Shown here: piece after piece, positions 17,919 through 27,955 of the stretch
Position numbering within the stretch: the first letter of the stretch is position 1
Layout of the letters: the number at the start of each line of letters is the position of its first letter
Source of the DNA: HK1 sp965204915
GTDB lineage: Bacteria; Pseudomonadota; Gammaproteobacteria; HK1
NCBI GenBank assembly: GCA_965204915.1
Contig: OZ242023.1
Location: 3,720,001-3,784,000, forward strand
Length of the DNA: 64,000 bases
Direction of reading: 5' to 3'
Notes under the pieces: generated by a model
Seen by the model: the letters and a program-made list of their open reading frames with translations, nothing else
What the model was told of the DNA's origin: nothing
The model's database searches: none
Made by a program: the position numbers and the translations under genes

Positions 17919-17921
17919 CAT
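17826..17921 (-). CDS. 31-residue mini ORF overlapping the hyuA stop
   Basis: Its ATG overlaps the hyuA TGA (ATGA), and its own stop overlaps the GTG of the next mini ORF. The sequence MTTSIGPVTFIGSVITVGLS then PTAIAASPSPP is repeated at the end of the second mini ORF. In an unduplicated ancestor this short frame would alone have joined hyuA to hyuB. The function, if any, is translational coupling; this is inference. Confidence 0.3.
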   Translation of the reverse strand: MTTSIGPVTFIGSVITVGLSPTAIAASPSPP

Positions 17922-20068
17922 GTCTCGATTCCGGTGTCGATGTGAAGGTGGCCGGCCTCGTCGGCGACGAGGGTGGCGCCCGGCGGGACCACCACCGTCG
18001 ACCACGCATCCTCGACGACGGCCGGTCCGGGCAGCGCGCGGCCGGGAGCCAGAGAGGCGCGATCGTAGCGCGGCGTCGCGGCCGTCGCGCCGGCATCGAA
18101 GGTGCATGGCAGCGTCCTGGCCGGCAACATTCCGGCTGACGGCGATCCGGTCGGCGGGGACCCGGCCGACGCAACGGGCGATGCCGGCATTCCGGCCCGC
18201 GAGGATTCGGCCGACACGGCGGGCGCCGGTCCGAGCGCTGCCTCCACCGCCGCGGGATCCGTGGATTCGCCGGATACGACCGCCGCCGGCTGGAGCGCCC
18301 CGCCGGCCGGCGGCGCCGAGACGCGGAGCCGAATCGAGACCAGCTCCCACGGCTCCTCGGTCGCAAACCCGTACAGCGCCCGGTGGCGGTCCAGGAAATC
18401 GCGCGTGAGCCGCGCCGGATCGTCAAGGGCGGCATCCGGGATCTCGATGGCGTAGCTCTGGCCCCGGTAGCGGACGGCCGCGACCTCCTCCACCGCCATC
18501 TCGCCTTCACCGTAACCCGCCGCCGCCAGGGGAGCGGCGAGCCGGGACTTCAGGTCCTCGCGCGCCTGCTCCAGGCGCTGTACGTCCCAGTCGCCCACCG
18601 CCATGCGCAGGGTGCGCTGCTGCGCATAGCGCATCCGCGCGCCGGCGCACCCGAGGGCGGAGAACACGCTGGAATGGGCGGGCACGATTACCTTGGCGAT
18701 GGAGAAGGCGCGGGCCAGCGCGACCGCGTGCATGGGGCCGGCGCCGCCGAAGGCGAGGAGCGTGCACCGGCGGCCGTCCACGCCGCGCTCCACCGTGACC
18801 CGGCGAAGCGCCCGCAGCATGGTCGAATCGGCGACTCGGACCACGCCCAGCGCCGCGGCCTCCACGCTCATGCCCATGGCCGATGCGAGCGGCGCGACGG
18901 CCGCCCGGGCCGCGGCCGGATCCACCCGGATGTCCCCGCCGATGATCCGATCCGCAGCCATGTATCCCAGCACCAGGTTGGCGTCGCTCACCGTCGGCCG
19001 ACTGCCGCCGCGGGCGTAGCAGGCCGGCCCCGGGTCGGCGCCGGCGCTCTCCGGACCGACCACCAGGGCGCCGTGGTCGAGCCGGGCGATGGAGCCCCCG
19101 CCGGCGCCGATGGACTCCACCGCGACCATGGGCTGGCGCAGGGGCCGGCCGCCCAGCGTGCGATCGCTCGATATCCGCGCCTCGCCGTCGAAGATCAGGC
19201 AGACGTCGGTGGTGGTGCCGCCCATGTCGAAGCTGATGGCGTGATCGATGCCGAGGTCGCGGGCGATGCGCCCGGCCGCGGCCACCCCGGCCGCGGGACC
19301 CGAGGCGGCAAGCCCGAGCGGCAGCTCGCGCAACGCCCCCGGCGAGGCCATCCCTCCGGCGGAGTGGAACAGGTGCAGCCTCGAATCCGCCGGCCGGGCC
19401 GCTTCGAGCCGGTCGAGGTGGCGCGCGGCCAGGGGCATCAAGCCGGCGCTCAGCGCCGTCGTCGCGGTGCGCTCGTACTCCCGCGCCTCCGGGTTGACCC
19501 GGTTCGAGAGCGCGACGAAGGGAAACCGCTCGCGCAGCCGTTCACCCAAGGCCTCCTCGTGGGCGGGATTGGCGTAGGAATGCAGCAGCGACACCGCGAC
19601 CGCCGCCGCGCCGCTCTCCCCGATCCCCCGGATCGCCTCCTCGACCGTGCGCGGATCCATCGGCTCCAACACCCGCCCTTCATGGTCGAGCCGCTCCCCC
19701 ACCTCGAAACGGCGCGCGGCCGGCACCTGGGGAGCGGGCTTGGGCGGAAGATCGAGGCGGTAGAGGTGGCGCCGGTTCTGGCGCCCGATGGCCAGGGTGT
19801 CGGAGAAGCCCCGGGTGGAGACCAGAGCGACCTCGGCGAGATCGTCCTCGACGATGGCGTTGGTCACCAGGGTGGTGCCGTGGATGAGGTCGTCCACGTC
19901 CGGCCAGGCGAGATCCACCGCCCGGAGCGCGGCCAGCAGGCCGCCCACGTGGTCGCCGGATCGGGACGGCACCTTGGCGACCCGCGTCTCGCGGCGCGTC
20001 CGGTGCACGGCCACCACGTCCGTAAACGTGCCGCCGACGTCGACCCCCACCCGCCATCCGCCCGGCAT
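17918..20068 (-). CDS. hyuA: hydantoinase/oxoprolinase family subunit A
   Basis: This is the ATP-binding partner of HyuB. The actin/hexokinase-fold phosphate loop VGVDVGGTFTD is at residues 7-17, with HGTTLVTNAI near 70, ISFDMGGTTTDVCLI near 290 and LLAFGGAGPMHA near 440. The length, 716 residues, is normal, though a low-complexity Ala/Ser/Pro insert (about 590-640) is unusual. The ATG at 20068 has AAGGA upstream and puts the P-loop at the expected position; a longer frame to 20128 has no support. The gene precedes hyuB, separated by the duplicated leader. Confidence 0.92.
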   Translation of the reverse strand: MPGGWRVGVDVGGTFTDVVAVHRTRRETRVAKVPSRSGDHVGGLLAALRAVDLAWPDVDDLIHGTTLVTNAIVEDDLAEVALVSTRGFSDTLAIGRQNRRHLYRLDLPPKPAPQVPAARRFEVGERLDHEGRVLEPMDPRTVEEAIRGIGESGAAAVAVSLLHSYANPAHEEALGERLRERFPFVALSNRVNPEAREYERTATTALSAGLMPLAARHLDRLEAARPADSRLHLFHSAGGMASPGALRELPLGLAASGPAAGVAAAGRIARDLGIDHAISFDMGGTTTDVCLIFDGEARISSDRTLGGRPLRQPMVAVESIGAGGGSIARLDHGALVVGPESAGADPGPACYARGGSRPTVSDANLVLGYMAADRIIGGDIRVDPAAARAAVAPLASAMGMSVEAAALGVVRVADSTMLRALRRVTVERGVDGRRCTLLAFGGAGPMHAVALARAFSIAKVIVPAHSSVFSALGCAGARMRYAQQRTLRMAVGDWDVQRLEQAREDLKSRLAAPLAAAGYGEGEMAVEEVAAVRYRGQSYAIEIPDAALDDPARLTRDFLDRHRALYGFATEEPWELVSIRLRVSAPPAGGALQPAAVVSGESTDPAAVEAALGPAPAVSAESSRAGMPASPVASAGSPPTGSPSAGMLPARTLPCTFDAGATAATPRYDRASLAPGRALPGPAVVEDAWSTVVVPPGATLVADEAGHLHIDTGIET

Positions 20069-20139
20069 GATCAATCCTTGGCCATTGAGCCGGACGTATC
20101 CTAACCCGGTGTAGCCGGAACCAGGCACCGGTCATGAAC

Positions 20140-20253
20140 CTGGGAGCGGCGTGTCCCTCCGGGACACGGGCGTCCCGCCCGCAACGGACCGGAGGCCCGA
20201 TTGATTGTCCATGCGGGTGGGACGCCCGCGTCCGCCGGACGCGCCGCTCCCAG
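20140..20253. repeat. palindromic element with 42-44 bp arms
   Basis: Left arm 20140-20183 and right arm 20212-20253 are imperfect inverted copies (outer sequence CTGGGAGCGGCG, inner GGGCGTCCC.CCCGCA), with a 28-bp loop. The left arm contains a smaller hairpin of its own (GTGTCCC/GGGACAC). It lies in the gap upstream of hyuA and looks like a non-autonomous repeat; I see no second full copy in this window. Confidence 0.7.
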
Positions 20254-20695
20254 GACGCGCCGCTCCCGGGGATCCGGCATCACGGAAGTCAATCGCCGGT
20301 CGGCGGACGGCGGACAAATCTTCGTCGTTTTGTCGAAAACTTCACGGATAAGGGGCCATCTTTCGATTGGCGAAGATGATTTCCGGAATACGAAAACCGT
20401 GATCGGTCTTGGCGATCTGCGTCAAGAGAGGGTGCGGGTTCGCCGAAGCGCGACGAGTACGGCTCCGGCTTGGGCGGTGGGCACTTGGCCGGTTGGGTGG
20501 GAAGGTCGTCATCCGGAAGCGGCCACCATCATGGAATCAGCCGTCGGATCCATGCGTTGCCCCGATTTGCAGCCATCGCGAACGGTCGAGGACGAATCGG
20601 ACGCGGATCCCGTGCCGCGGATGGTGGTTCGCTCCATTTCACAACCGCTATACTCGGACCTCCGAACCGGACCGGACCACGGGAGGTGCTCCACA
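20254..20695 (+). other. intergenic, no gene recognised
   Basis: The stretch between the palindrome and the coxG remnant. Base composition falls and rises without a clear coding signal; short frames on both strands do not resemble known proteins. A possible -10 (TATACT at 20649-20654) precedes the cox region. Confidence 0.4.
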
Positions 20696-20910
20696 TGAAG
20701 AGGCTACCGGTGCGCACCGTCTTCCCCTCCCCCGCGAGCAGGTACTCAAGGTCTTCAACGACCCCGAGATCCTCGGCCGGTGCCCCCGGCGGCACCACGA
20801 TCCGGAAGTTCGGAACGGACTTCTTCTTCCGCTTTGCGGAAGCGATCACCCCGCCGCCCCCGCCGGGGGGGACGGACAGGAACGGGCATCCGAGGAGTGA
20901 GAGGGCATGA
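20695..20910 (+). pseudogene. coxG: internally deleted coxG remnant
   Basis: Read from 20697, the frame gives EEATGAHRLPLPREQVLKVF then NDPEILGRC, which is the start of CoxG (SRPBCC-fold carbon monoxide dehydrogenase subunit G, typically ..GEYRIPAPREKVW..LNDPEVL..C). After the Cys the match stops. In another frame PGGTTIRKFGTDFFFRFAEAI resembles the CoxG C-terminus. About two thirds of a normal 150-200 residue protein is missing and the initiation codon (ATG 20695, with GGGAGG upstream) is out of frame with the N-terminal part. Its place just before coxS fits a decayed first gene of the operon. Confidence 0.6.
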
Positions 20911-21383
20911 CGATGAATGTCTCCATGAACGTGAACGGCAAGGCGGTCTCTGCGCAAGTCGAGGACCGCACCCTCCTGGTGGAGCTGCTGCGCGAGAACC
21001 TGCGGCTCACCGGAACCCACGTGGGCTGCGACACCAGCCAGTGCGGAGCCTGCGTGGTGCACGTCGACGGCCGATCGGTCAAGGCGTGCACGATGCTCGC
21101 GAGGCAGGCGCAGGGCGCCGACGTCACCACCATCGAAGGGCTGGCGGAAGGCGGCAAGCTCCATCCCATGCAGGAGGCGTTCCGCCAGAACCACGGGCTG
21201 CAATGCGGCTTCTGCACCCCCGGGATGGTCATGAGCGCGCTCGACCTCGTGGCCCGCAATCCGGATCCCAGCGGGGCCGAAGTCCGCGAGTGGCTGGAAG
21301 GAAACCTTTGCCGGTGCACGGGCTACCACAACATCGTGAAGTCCATCCTCGCCGGCGCAAGCGCAATGCGCGGAGGGAGCTGA
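20907..21383 (+). CDS. coxS: 2Fe-2S subunit of a CO-dehydrogenase/xanthine-dehydrogenase-type enzyme
   Basis: The 158-residue small subunit carries two [2Fe-2S] clusters. The plant-ferredoxin-like one uses Cys41, Cys46, Cys49 and Cys61 (GCDTSQCGACVV...C). The second uses Cys100, Cys103, Cys135 and Cys137 (CGFCTPGM, NLCRCTGYHNIV). It passes electrons between the molybdenum cofactor of the large subunit and FAD of the medium subunit. The operon order is S-L-M, with one base between coxS and coxL. GGAGTGAGAGGGC precedes the ATG. Identification of the family is firm; the substrate is not. Confidence 0.95.
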   Translation: MTMNVSMNVNGKAVSAQVEDRTLLVELLRENLRLTGTHVGCDTSQCGACVVHVDGRSVKACTMLARQAQGADVTTIEGLAEGGKLHPMQEAFRQNHGLQCGFCTPGMVMSALDLVARNPDPSGAEVREWLEGNLCRCTGYHNIVKSILAGASAMRGGS

Positions 21384-21384
21384 C

Positions 21385-23754
<2,370 letters not shown>

Positions 23755-23772
23755 GCGAGGAGGAGCGAGGAC

Positions 23773-24573
23773 ATGTACGAATTCAACTACCACCGTCCCG
23801 AGACGCTGGAAGCGGCGGCCGCGGCGCTCGCGGCCGCCTCGGACGGGCAGGTGCTGGCCGGCGGCCAGACCCTCATCCCGACACTGAAGCAACGGCTCGC
23901 GAGCCCCTCCGACGTCGTCGATCTGGGGGGTGTCGCGGGGCTCGGGGGCGTGCGACGCGAGGGCGATGCGATCGTGGTCGGGGCGATGACCCGCCATGCG
24001 GAGGTCGCGGCCTCCGCTGAAGTGCGGAATGCGATCCCGGCCCTGGCCGCGCTCGCGGACGGCATCGGGGACCCACAGGTCCGCAACGCCGGCACCCTCG
24101 GCGGCTCGATCGCCAACGCCGACCCGGCCGCCGACTACCCGGCGGCGGTGGTCGGGCTGGGCGGTGCCGTGACCACCGACCGGCGGACGATTGCCGGGGA
24201 CGACTTCTTCACCGGGCTGTTCGAGACCGCCCTTGCCGAGGGCGAGATCGTCGTCTCCGTGCGCTTCCCCGTGCCGCGCCGGGCCGCCTACATGAAGTTC
24301 CCCAACCCGGCCTCGCGCTACGCCATCGTCGGGGTGATGGTGGCGGAGACCGGGGGCGGGGTCCGGGTCGCGGTGACCGGCGCGGGCGGCTGCGTATTCC
24401 GGGCCGGGGCGATGGAGTCGGCCCTCGGCGCGAGCTTCACCCCCGAGGCCATCCGGGACGTTGCGGTACCGTCGGACGGCCTCAACGAGGACATCCACGC
24501 CAGCGCCGAGTACCGCGCCCACTTGGTGGGCGTGATGGCCCGGCGCGCGGTCGCGGCGGCGGTCGGGGGCTGA
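23773..24573 (+). CDS. coxM: FAD-binding medium subunit, CoxM-like
   Basis: The 266-residue flavoprotein subunit has both FAD signatures: AGGQTLIPTLKQRL near residue 35 and TLGGSIANADPAADYPAA near 110. The CO_deh_flav_C domain fills residues 165-265. GAGGAGCGAGG lies upstream of the ATG. It is the last gene of the S-L-M operon and is followed by a strong hairpin. The 3' half of this gene together with the hairpin is duplicated 9 kb away (33188-33769) in a frameshifted form. Confidence 0.94.
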   Translation: MYEFNYHRPETLEAAAAALAAASDGQVLAGGQTLIPTLKQRLASPSDVVDLGGVAGLGGVRREGDAIVVGAMTRHAEVAASAEVRNAIPALAALADGIGDPQVRNAGTLGGSIANADPAADYPAAVVGLGGAVTTDRRTIAGDDFFTGLFETALAEGEIVVSVRFPVPRRAAYMKFPNPASRYAIVGVMVAETGGGVRVAVTGAGGCVFRAGAMESALGASFTPEAIRDVAVPSDGLNEDIHASAEYRAHLVGVMARRAVAAAVGG

Positions 24574-24697
24574 GTCCGGGTTCGGCGGGGTCGAACCCTT
24601 CGGCGGCGGCGTGTCCGGGTGGTGATGCCGGGACACGCCGCCGTCCGTGGACGGCTCCAATGCCACCACAGGACAGAGATGACATGTCCGGGGCGGT
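24123..24697 (+). repeat. coxM 3' end direct repeat, copy 1
   Basis: About 575 bp covering the last 150 codons of coxM, the hairpin and the first bases of the methyltransferase region. It is closely similar, over 90% by eye across the coding part, to 33188-33769 in the same orientation. The two copies bracket the defence segment. Confidence 0.9.
24604..24643 (+). terminator. hairpin after coxM
   Basis: A perfect 13-bp stem (CGGCGGCGTGTCC at 24604-24616 with GGACACGCCGCCG at 24631-24643) and a 14-base loop, 30 bp past the coxM stop. It lacks a T-run, so it may not terminate on its own. The same stem exists at 33677-33715 with a shorter loop, conserved despite loop changes. Confidence 0.55.
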
Positions 24698-25607
24698 CAA
24701 TCCTCCCGGACTCGATCGACAACGCACTCTTTTCAGTCCTCCCGCCACCACCGGACACGTCCGGGTCGATGAGGCGGAAGCCGCCGCATTGACGCTTCAT
24801 CAGTCGGCGCTGGTGTGCGGGGATGCCTGCCGTACGTTGCGACTCCTCCCGGATGCTTGCGTGCAGACCGTGGTGACTTCGCCTCCCTACTGGTCACTGC
24901 GCGACTACGCCGTCGAGAGCCAGATCGGGAGGGACGACACCCTGTCCGACTACATCGGAAGCATCGTGGCCGCCTTCGACGAGGTCCGGCGCGTGCTCCG
25001 GGACGACGGCACGGTCTGGCTCAACGTAGGGGATGCCTTCACGTCCGGGAACCGGCGCTATCGCGCCCCGGATCGGAAGAACCGTGCACGGGCGATGACG
25101 GTGCGTCCCCCGACCCCGCGCGGCCTGAAGCCGAAGGACCTGATCGGCGTACCCTGGCGACTCGCGTTCGCGCTCCAGGAGGCAGGTTGGTGGCTACGCT
25201 CGGAGGTCATCTGGAGCAAACCGAACGCGCACCCGGAATCCGTGCAGGATCGCCCCACGAAGGCACACGAAACCGTCTTCCTGTTTTCCAGGAGCCAGGA
25301 CTACTACTACGACGTCGAAGCGGTACGCGGCCCCCGCGGACGCAGGCTGCGCACCGTATGGGAGATTGCGACGGAGCCGCTCAAGCGCCTGAACGGGCAG
25401 GCCGACGACCATCCGGCCATGATGCCCCTGACGCTGGCTCGGCAATGTGTGGCCATCACCAGTCGCGAGGGCGGCATCGTGCTGGACCCTTACGCGGGAG
25501 CCGGAACGACGTTGCTGGCCGCACACGAGCTTGGCAGGCGATGGGTGGGCATCGAGATCAACCGGGCGTTCGTCGATCTGATCGAGCGCCGGTTGCGTGG
25601 CGAGTGA
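24684..25607 (+). CDS. site-specific DNA methyltransferase, beta class (N4-cytosine or N6-adenine)
   Basis: The motif order TSPPYWSLRDY (about residues 65-75) followed by a recognition region and then DPYAGAGTTLLAA near the C-terminus defines a beta-class amino-methyltransferase. TSPPYW is most common in N4-cytosine enzymes, while SxPPY also occurs in N6-adenine ones. I chose ATG 24684, after AGGACAGAGA; an in-frame ATG at 24660 adds eight residues inside the duplicated hairpin region. The length of 307 residues is normal for type II methyltransferases. A candidate restriction enzyme follows 280 bp downstream. Confidence 0.88.
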   Translation: MSGAVNPPGLDRQRTLFSPPATTGHVRVDEAEAAALTLHQSALVCGDACRTLRLLPDACVQTVVTSPPYWSLRDYAVESQIGRDDTLSDYIGSIVAAFDEVRRVLRDDGTVWLNVGDAFTSGNRRYRAPDRKNRARAMTVRPPTPRGLKPKDLIGVPWRLAFALQEAGWWLRSEVIWSKPNAHPESVQDRPTKAHETVFLFSRSQDYYYDVEAVRGPRGRRLRTVWEIATEPLKRLNGQADDHPAMMPLTLARQCVAITSREGGIVLDPYAGAGTTLLAAHELGRRWVGIEINRAFVDLIERRLRGE

Positions 25608-25677
25608 CCCCGATTGTTGCATAAATCGAAGGATTCGCTATCACCCCGATCAGACCAGGAGCGGGCTCCGAGAAAAT

Positions 25678-25752
25678 CCGTCATTCCCGCGAAAGCGGGA
25701 ATCCAGAGACTTGCGTGATTGAAATGGATTCCCGCTTTCGCGGGAATGACGG
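25678..25752. repeat. palindromic dRS3-like element
   Basis: Perfect 28-bp inverted arms (25678-25705 and 25725-25752) around a 19-bp loop. Each arm contains ATTCCCGCGAAAGCGGGAAT, which fits the ATTCCC(N8)GGGAAT pattern of neisserial dRS3 repeats. Related elements lie at 35914-36066 and 56799-56892. It sits between the methyltransferase and the candidate endonuclease. Confidence 0.85.
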
Positions 25753-25886
25753 TCTGAAGACGGCCGTTAGCGCGTGTGGCTTATCCTCACTGGCAGTGAA
25801 TTTGAGCCACACCCTGTTTCGGCCAGAAAACCCCGTATTTTGCGCAGTGAACGTGCGTATGGGCCGACACCTTATGCAACTGACAG

Positions 25887-26654
25887 GTGACGCTCGACGA
25901 GCTCAAAGCCAGACTCGATGAATTCTCCCCGGTCAAGGTGGAATTCGTCTCCCGTATGGTCGATTCATTGTCCCGGCCCCAGCAGGTCGACATCGGCAGC
26001 GAGACGTGGATTACGGCATCGCCGGACTGGGTCGAGTATTTCGGCCTCTCGCTCTCGGTCCACCACGGCGCAACGCCTGAGCCACTGGCGCTGACCGCCT
26101 TCGAGACGGCGTTCAGGAACGCTTGTGGATACGTGCGATGGCCGGTGGACGAGCCCGGACCGCTCACCCGGCGGTTCGTGGACGTCACCGTGGACGCCCC
26201 CGGAGAAACACGGAAGCTCTCGTTGAAGTCCACCGCGGCCCGTGATCTCTCCGAGAGCACGTTGCACATCTCGAAGCTGACGGAGGCAGCGTGGATTCAG
26301 GATGCCCGCACACCGAGCGCCAGACGGAACGCCATGTTGGACTTGTTTCGGCAATACCGCGAAGCAGTCAGCGCCATCCTGATGCTGCGCGCCTTCCGCA
26401 AGGACGCCGGCGCACCACCGCAACGCTACCAACTCGTCGAAATCCCCGTTCGGTTGTTCGACTCCATTCACGAGTCATCCCTTCGGGATTTCGAGCGGGA
26501 CGCTCCCGTGATCGCATGTCGGATGGACGGCGAGACCGTCGCCCATGTCGCGGTCGATCGCTCCGACGCGAAGATCACCGTGCGAAGGATTCGGCTCTCG
26601 GCGTGCGTCGTTCACGCTGAATGGAGGCATGGCCGTGAATCAGAGCGAGACTGA
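25887..26654 (+). CDS. candidate type II restriction endonuclease
   Basis: I do not recognise the exact family. The 255 residues hold a plausible PD-(D/E)XK core: Glu in LTAFETAFRNAC, then RFVDVTVDAPGETRKLSLKS with an Asp and SxK separated by a hairpin. The C-terminal segment ITVRRIRLSACVVHAEW resembles the final strand of several type II enzymes. Placement directly after a beta-class methyltransferase supports a restriction-modification pair. The start is GTG 25887, with only a weak ribosome site. Alternatives are another nuclease or a regulatory partner; cleavage activity is inferred, not shown. Confidence 0.6.
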   Translation: MTLDELKARLDEFSPVKVEFVSRMVDSLSRPQQVDIGSETWITASPDWVEYFGLSLSVHHGATPEPLALTAFETAFRNACGYVRWPVDEPGPLTRRFVDVTVDAPGETRKLSLKSTAARDLSESTLHISKLTEAAWIQDARTPSARRNAMLDLFRQYREAVSAILMLRAFRKDAGAPPQRYQLVEIPVRLFDSIHESSLRDFERDAPVIACRMDGETVAHVAVDRSDAKITVRRIRLSACVVHAEWRHGRESERD

Positions 26655-26750
26655 TGCCGTGCCACGTCACGAGTGCGGCGGGTGCGAAGTGGGGCTGCAT
26701 GTCTTCGATCGTGCAGGCACGGTTGCATCTCGATCTCAGGGGTGAAGTAA

Positions 26751-27866
26751 ATGACCATCAATTGGTACACATACCTCTTCTCGCCCGACACATACAGGGC
26801 ATTTCTGCAGACGGATCGCAGTAATACGGGCGTCCGAAAACGACAACAGCAGGCCGCCGAGCGAATTCAGCCGGGCGATGTACTCGTCTGCTACATGACG
26901 AAGGTATCGCGCTGGTGCGGACTGCTGGAAGTCGTGGGCGGACAGCCGTACCACGACCCCCAGGAAGATCCGTTTCCCGTGCGGCTGCGAGTGAAACCGC
27001 TGGTGTTGCTGGAAGACATCGAGTACGGCCTGCCGATTCGCAATCCAGAGATCTGGGAGGTACTTTCGTTCACTCGGGATGAAGGGCCGGGGAGTAATAG
27101 ATGGACGGGCAAGCTACGTGGAAGTCTCGTCCCACTTGACGGCGCGGACGGCGATCTTCTCGGCCGCCTTCTGCGGCGCCAAGACCGAGAACGGCGGACA
27201 CATCACCTCACCGACGAAGACAGGAAGAAGATGACCAGCCTCCGCGTGCGGCGCGCGGACGCTGACGTCCCCGTCCCCGTCTCGGTGCCGGAGCCGGACA
27301 TCGAACCGCCTGCCGACGACACACAGGACGACGGCGGCGATGCCCGGACATCCCATCAGGTGCAGGCGGCCCTTGCGCGACTCGGCGCCGATCTGGGGCT
27401 GGACGTGTGGACACCGCGGAACGACCGTGAGCGAGTACTGGCGGCGCTCGGGCGCAGCGACGATGTCCGGTTCCTCGAGCGGCTCCCGCTGAACTATGAC
27501 GAAACGACGTTGCGCACGATCGAGAACATCGACGTACTGTGGCTGAGGCGCCGCAGCATCGTCAGGGCCTTCGAGGTGGAGCACACGACCGCGATCTACT
27601 CCGGGATCCTGCGCATGGCGGATCTGCTTGCGCTGCAGCCGAACATGGAAATCCGACTGCACATCGTAGCCCCGCCGGAACGACGGGAGAAAGTGTTCGA
27701 GGAACTGCGGCGCCCCGTATTCTCACTCCTGGAACGGGGACCGCTCGCCGATCTCTGCACCTACTTGTCGTACGAGGGCCTTGACGAACTGACCGCACTT
27801 CCCAACCTTCAGCATATGCGGGACTCGGTAATCGACGAGTACACGGAGGAGCCGGAGGAAATCTGA
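26751..27866 (+). CDS. EVE-domain protein with C-terminal nuclease-like domain
   Basis: Residues 1-145 read as an EVE (PUA-like) domain (INWYTYLFSPDTYRAFLQT, RIQPGDVLVCYMT, VSRWCGLLEVVG), a fold that binds modified bases in DNA or RNA. A low-complexity acidic/proline linker (VPVPVSVPEPDIEPPADDT) spans about 175-200. The C-terminal 150 residues contain ENIDVLWLRRRSIVRAFEVEHTTAIYSGILRMADLL, which looks like a restriction-endonuclease-fold core with Asp and E-x-E, though the usual Lys is absent. A modification-sensing nuclease is the likely role. It sits between the R-M pair and the PARIS-like pair, 96 bp and 89 bp from its neighbours. Confidence 0.7.
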   Translation: MTINWYTYLFSPDTYRAFLQTDRSNTGVRKRQQQAAERIQPGDVLVCYMTKVSRWCGLLEVVGGQPYHDPQEDPFPVRLRVKPLVLLEDIEYGLPIRNPEIWEVLSFTRDEGPGSNRWTGKLRGSLVPLDGADGDLLGRLLRRQDRERRTHHLTDEDRKKMTSLRVRRADADVPVPVSVPEPDIEPPADDTQDDGGDARTSHQVQAALARLGADLGLDVWTPRNDRERVLAALGRSDDVRFLERLPLNYDETTLRTIENIDVLWLRRRSIVRAFEVEHTTAIYSGILRMADLLALQPNMEIRLHIVAPPERREKVFEELRRPVFSLLERGPLADLCTYLSYEGLDELTALPNLQHMRDSVIDEYTEEPEEI

Positions 27867-27955
27867 TTCCGTCCCTCAGATCCTTCGAGGCATGGGGGTG
27901 TCGTAAACGCCGCCGGGTACCCGGAAAATATCGTGAAAGTGAGCATAGGGGATAC

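Noticed and set aside
20470..20910. A 146-codon frame upstream of coxS as a genuine gene.
   Set aside because: Its first two thirds have no similarity, and the last part is read out of frame with the CoxG-like N-terminal segment, so it is better explained as a decayed coxG.
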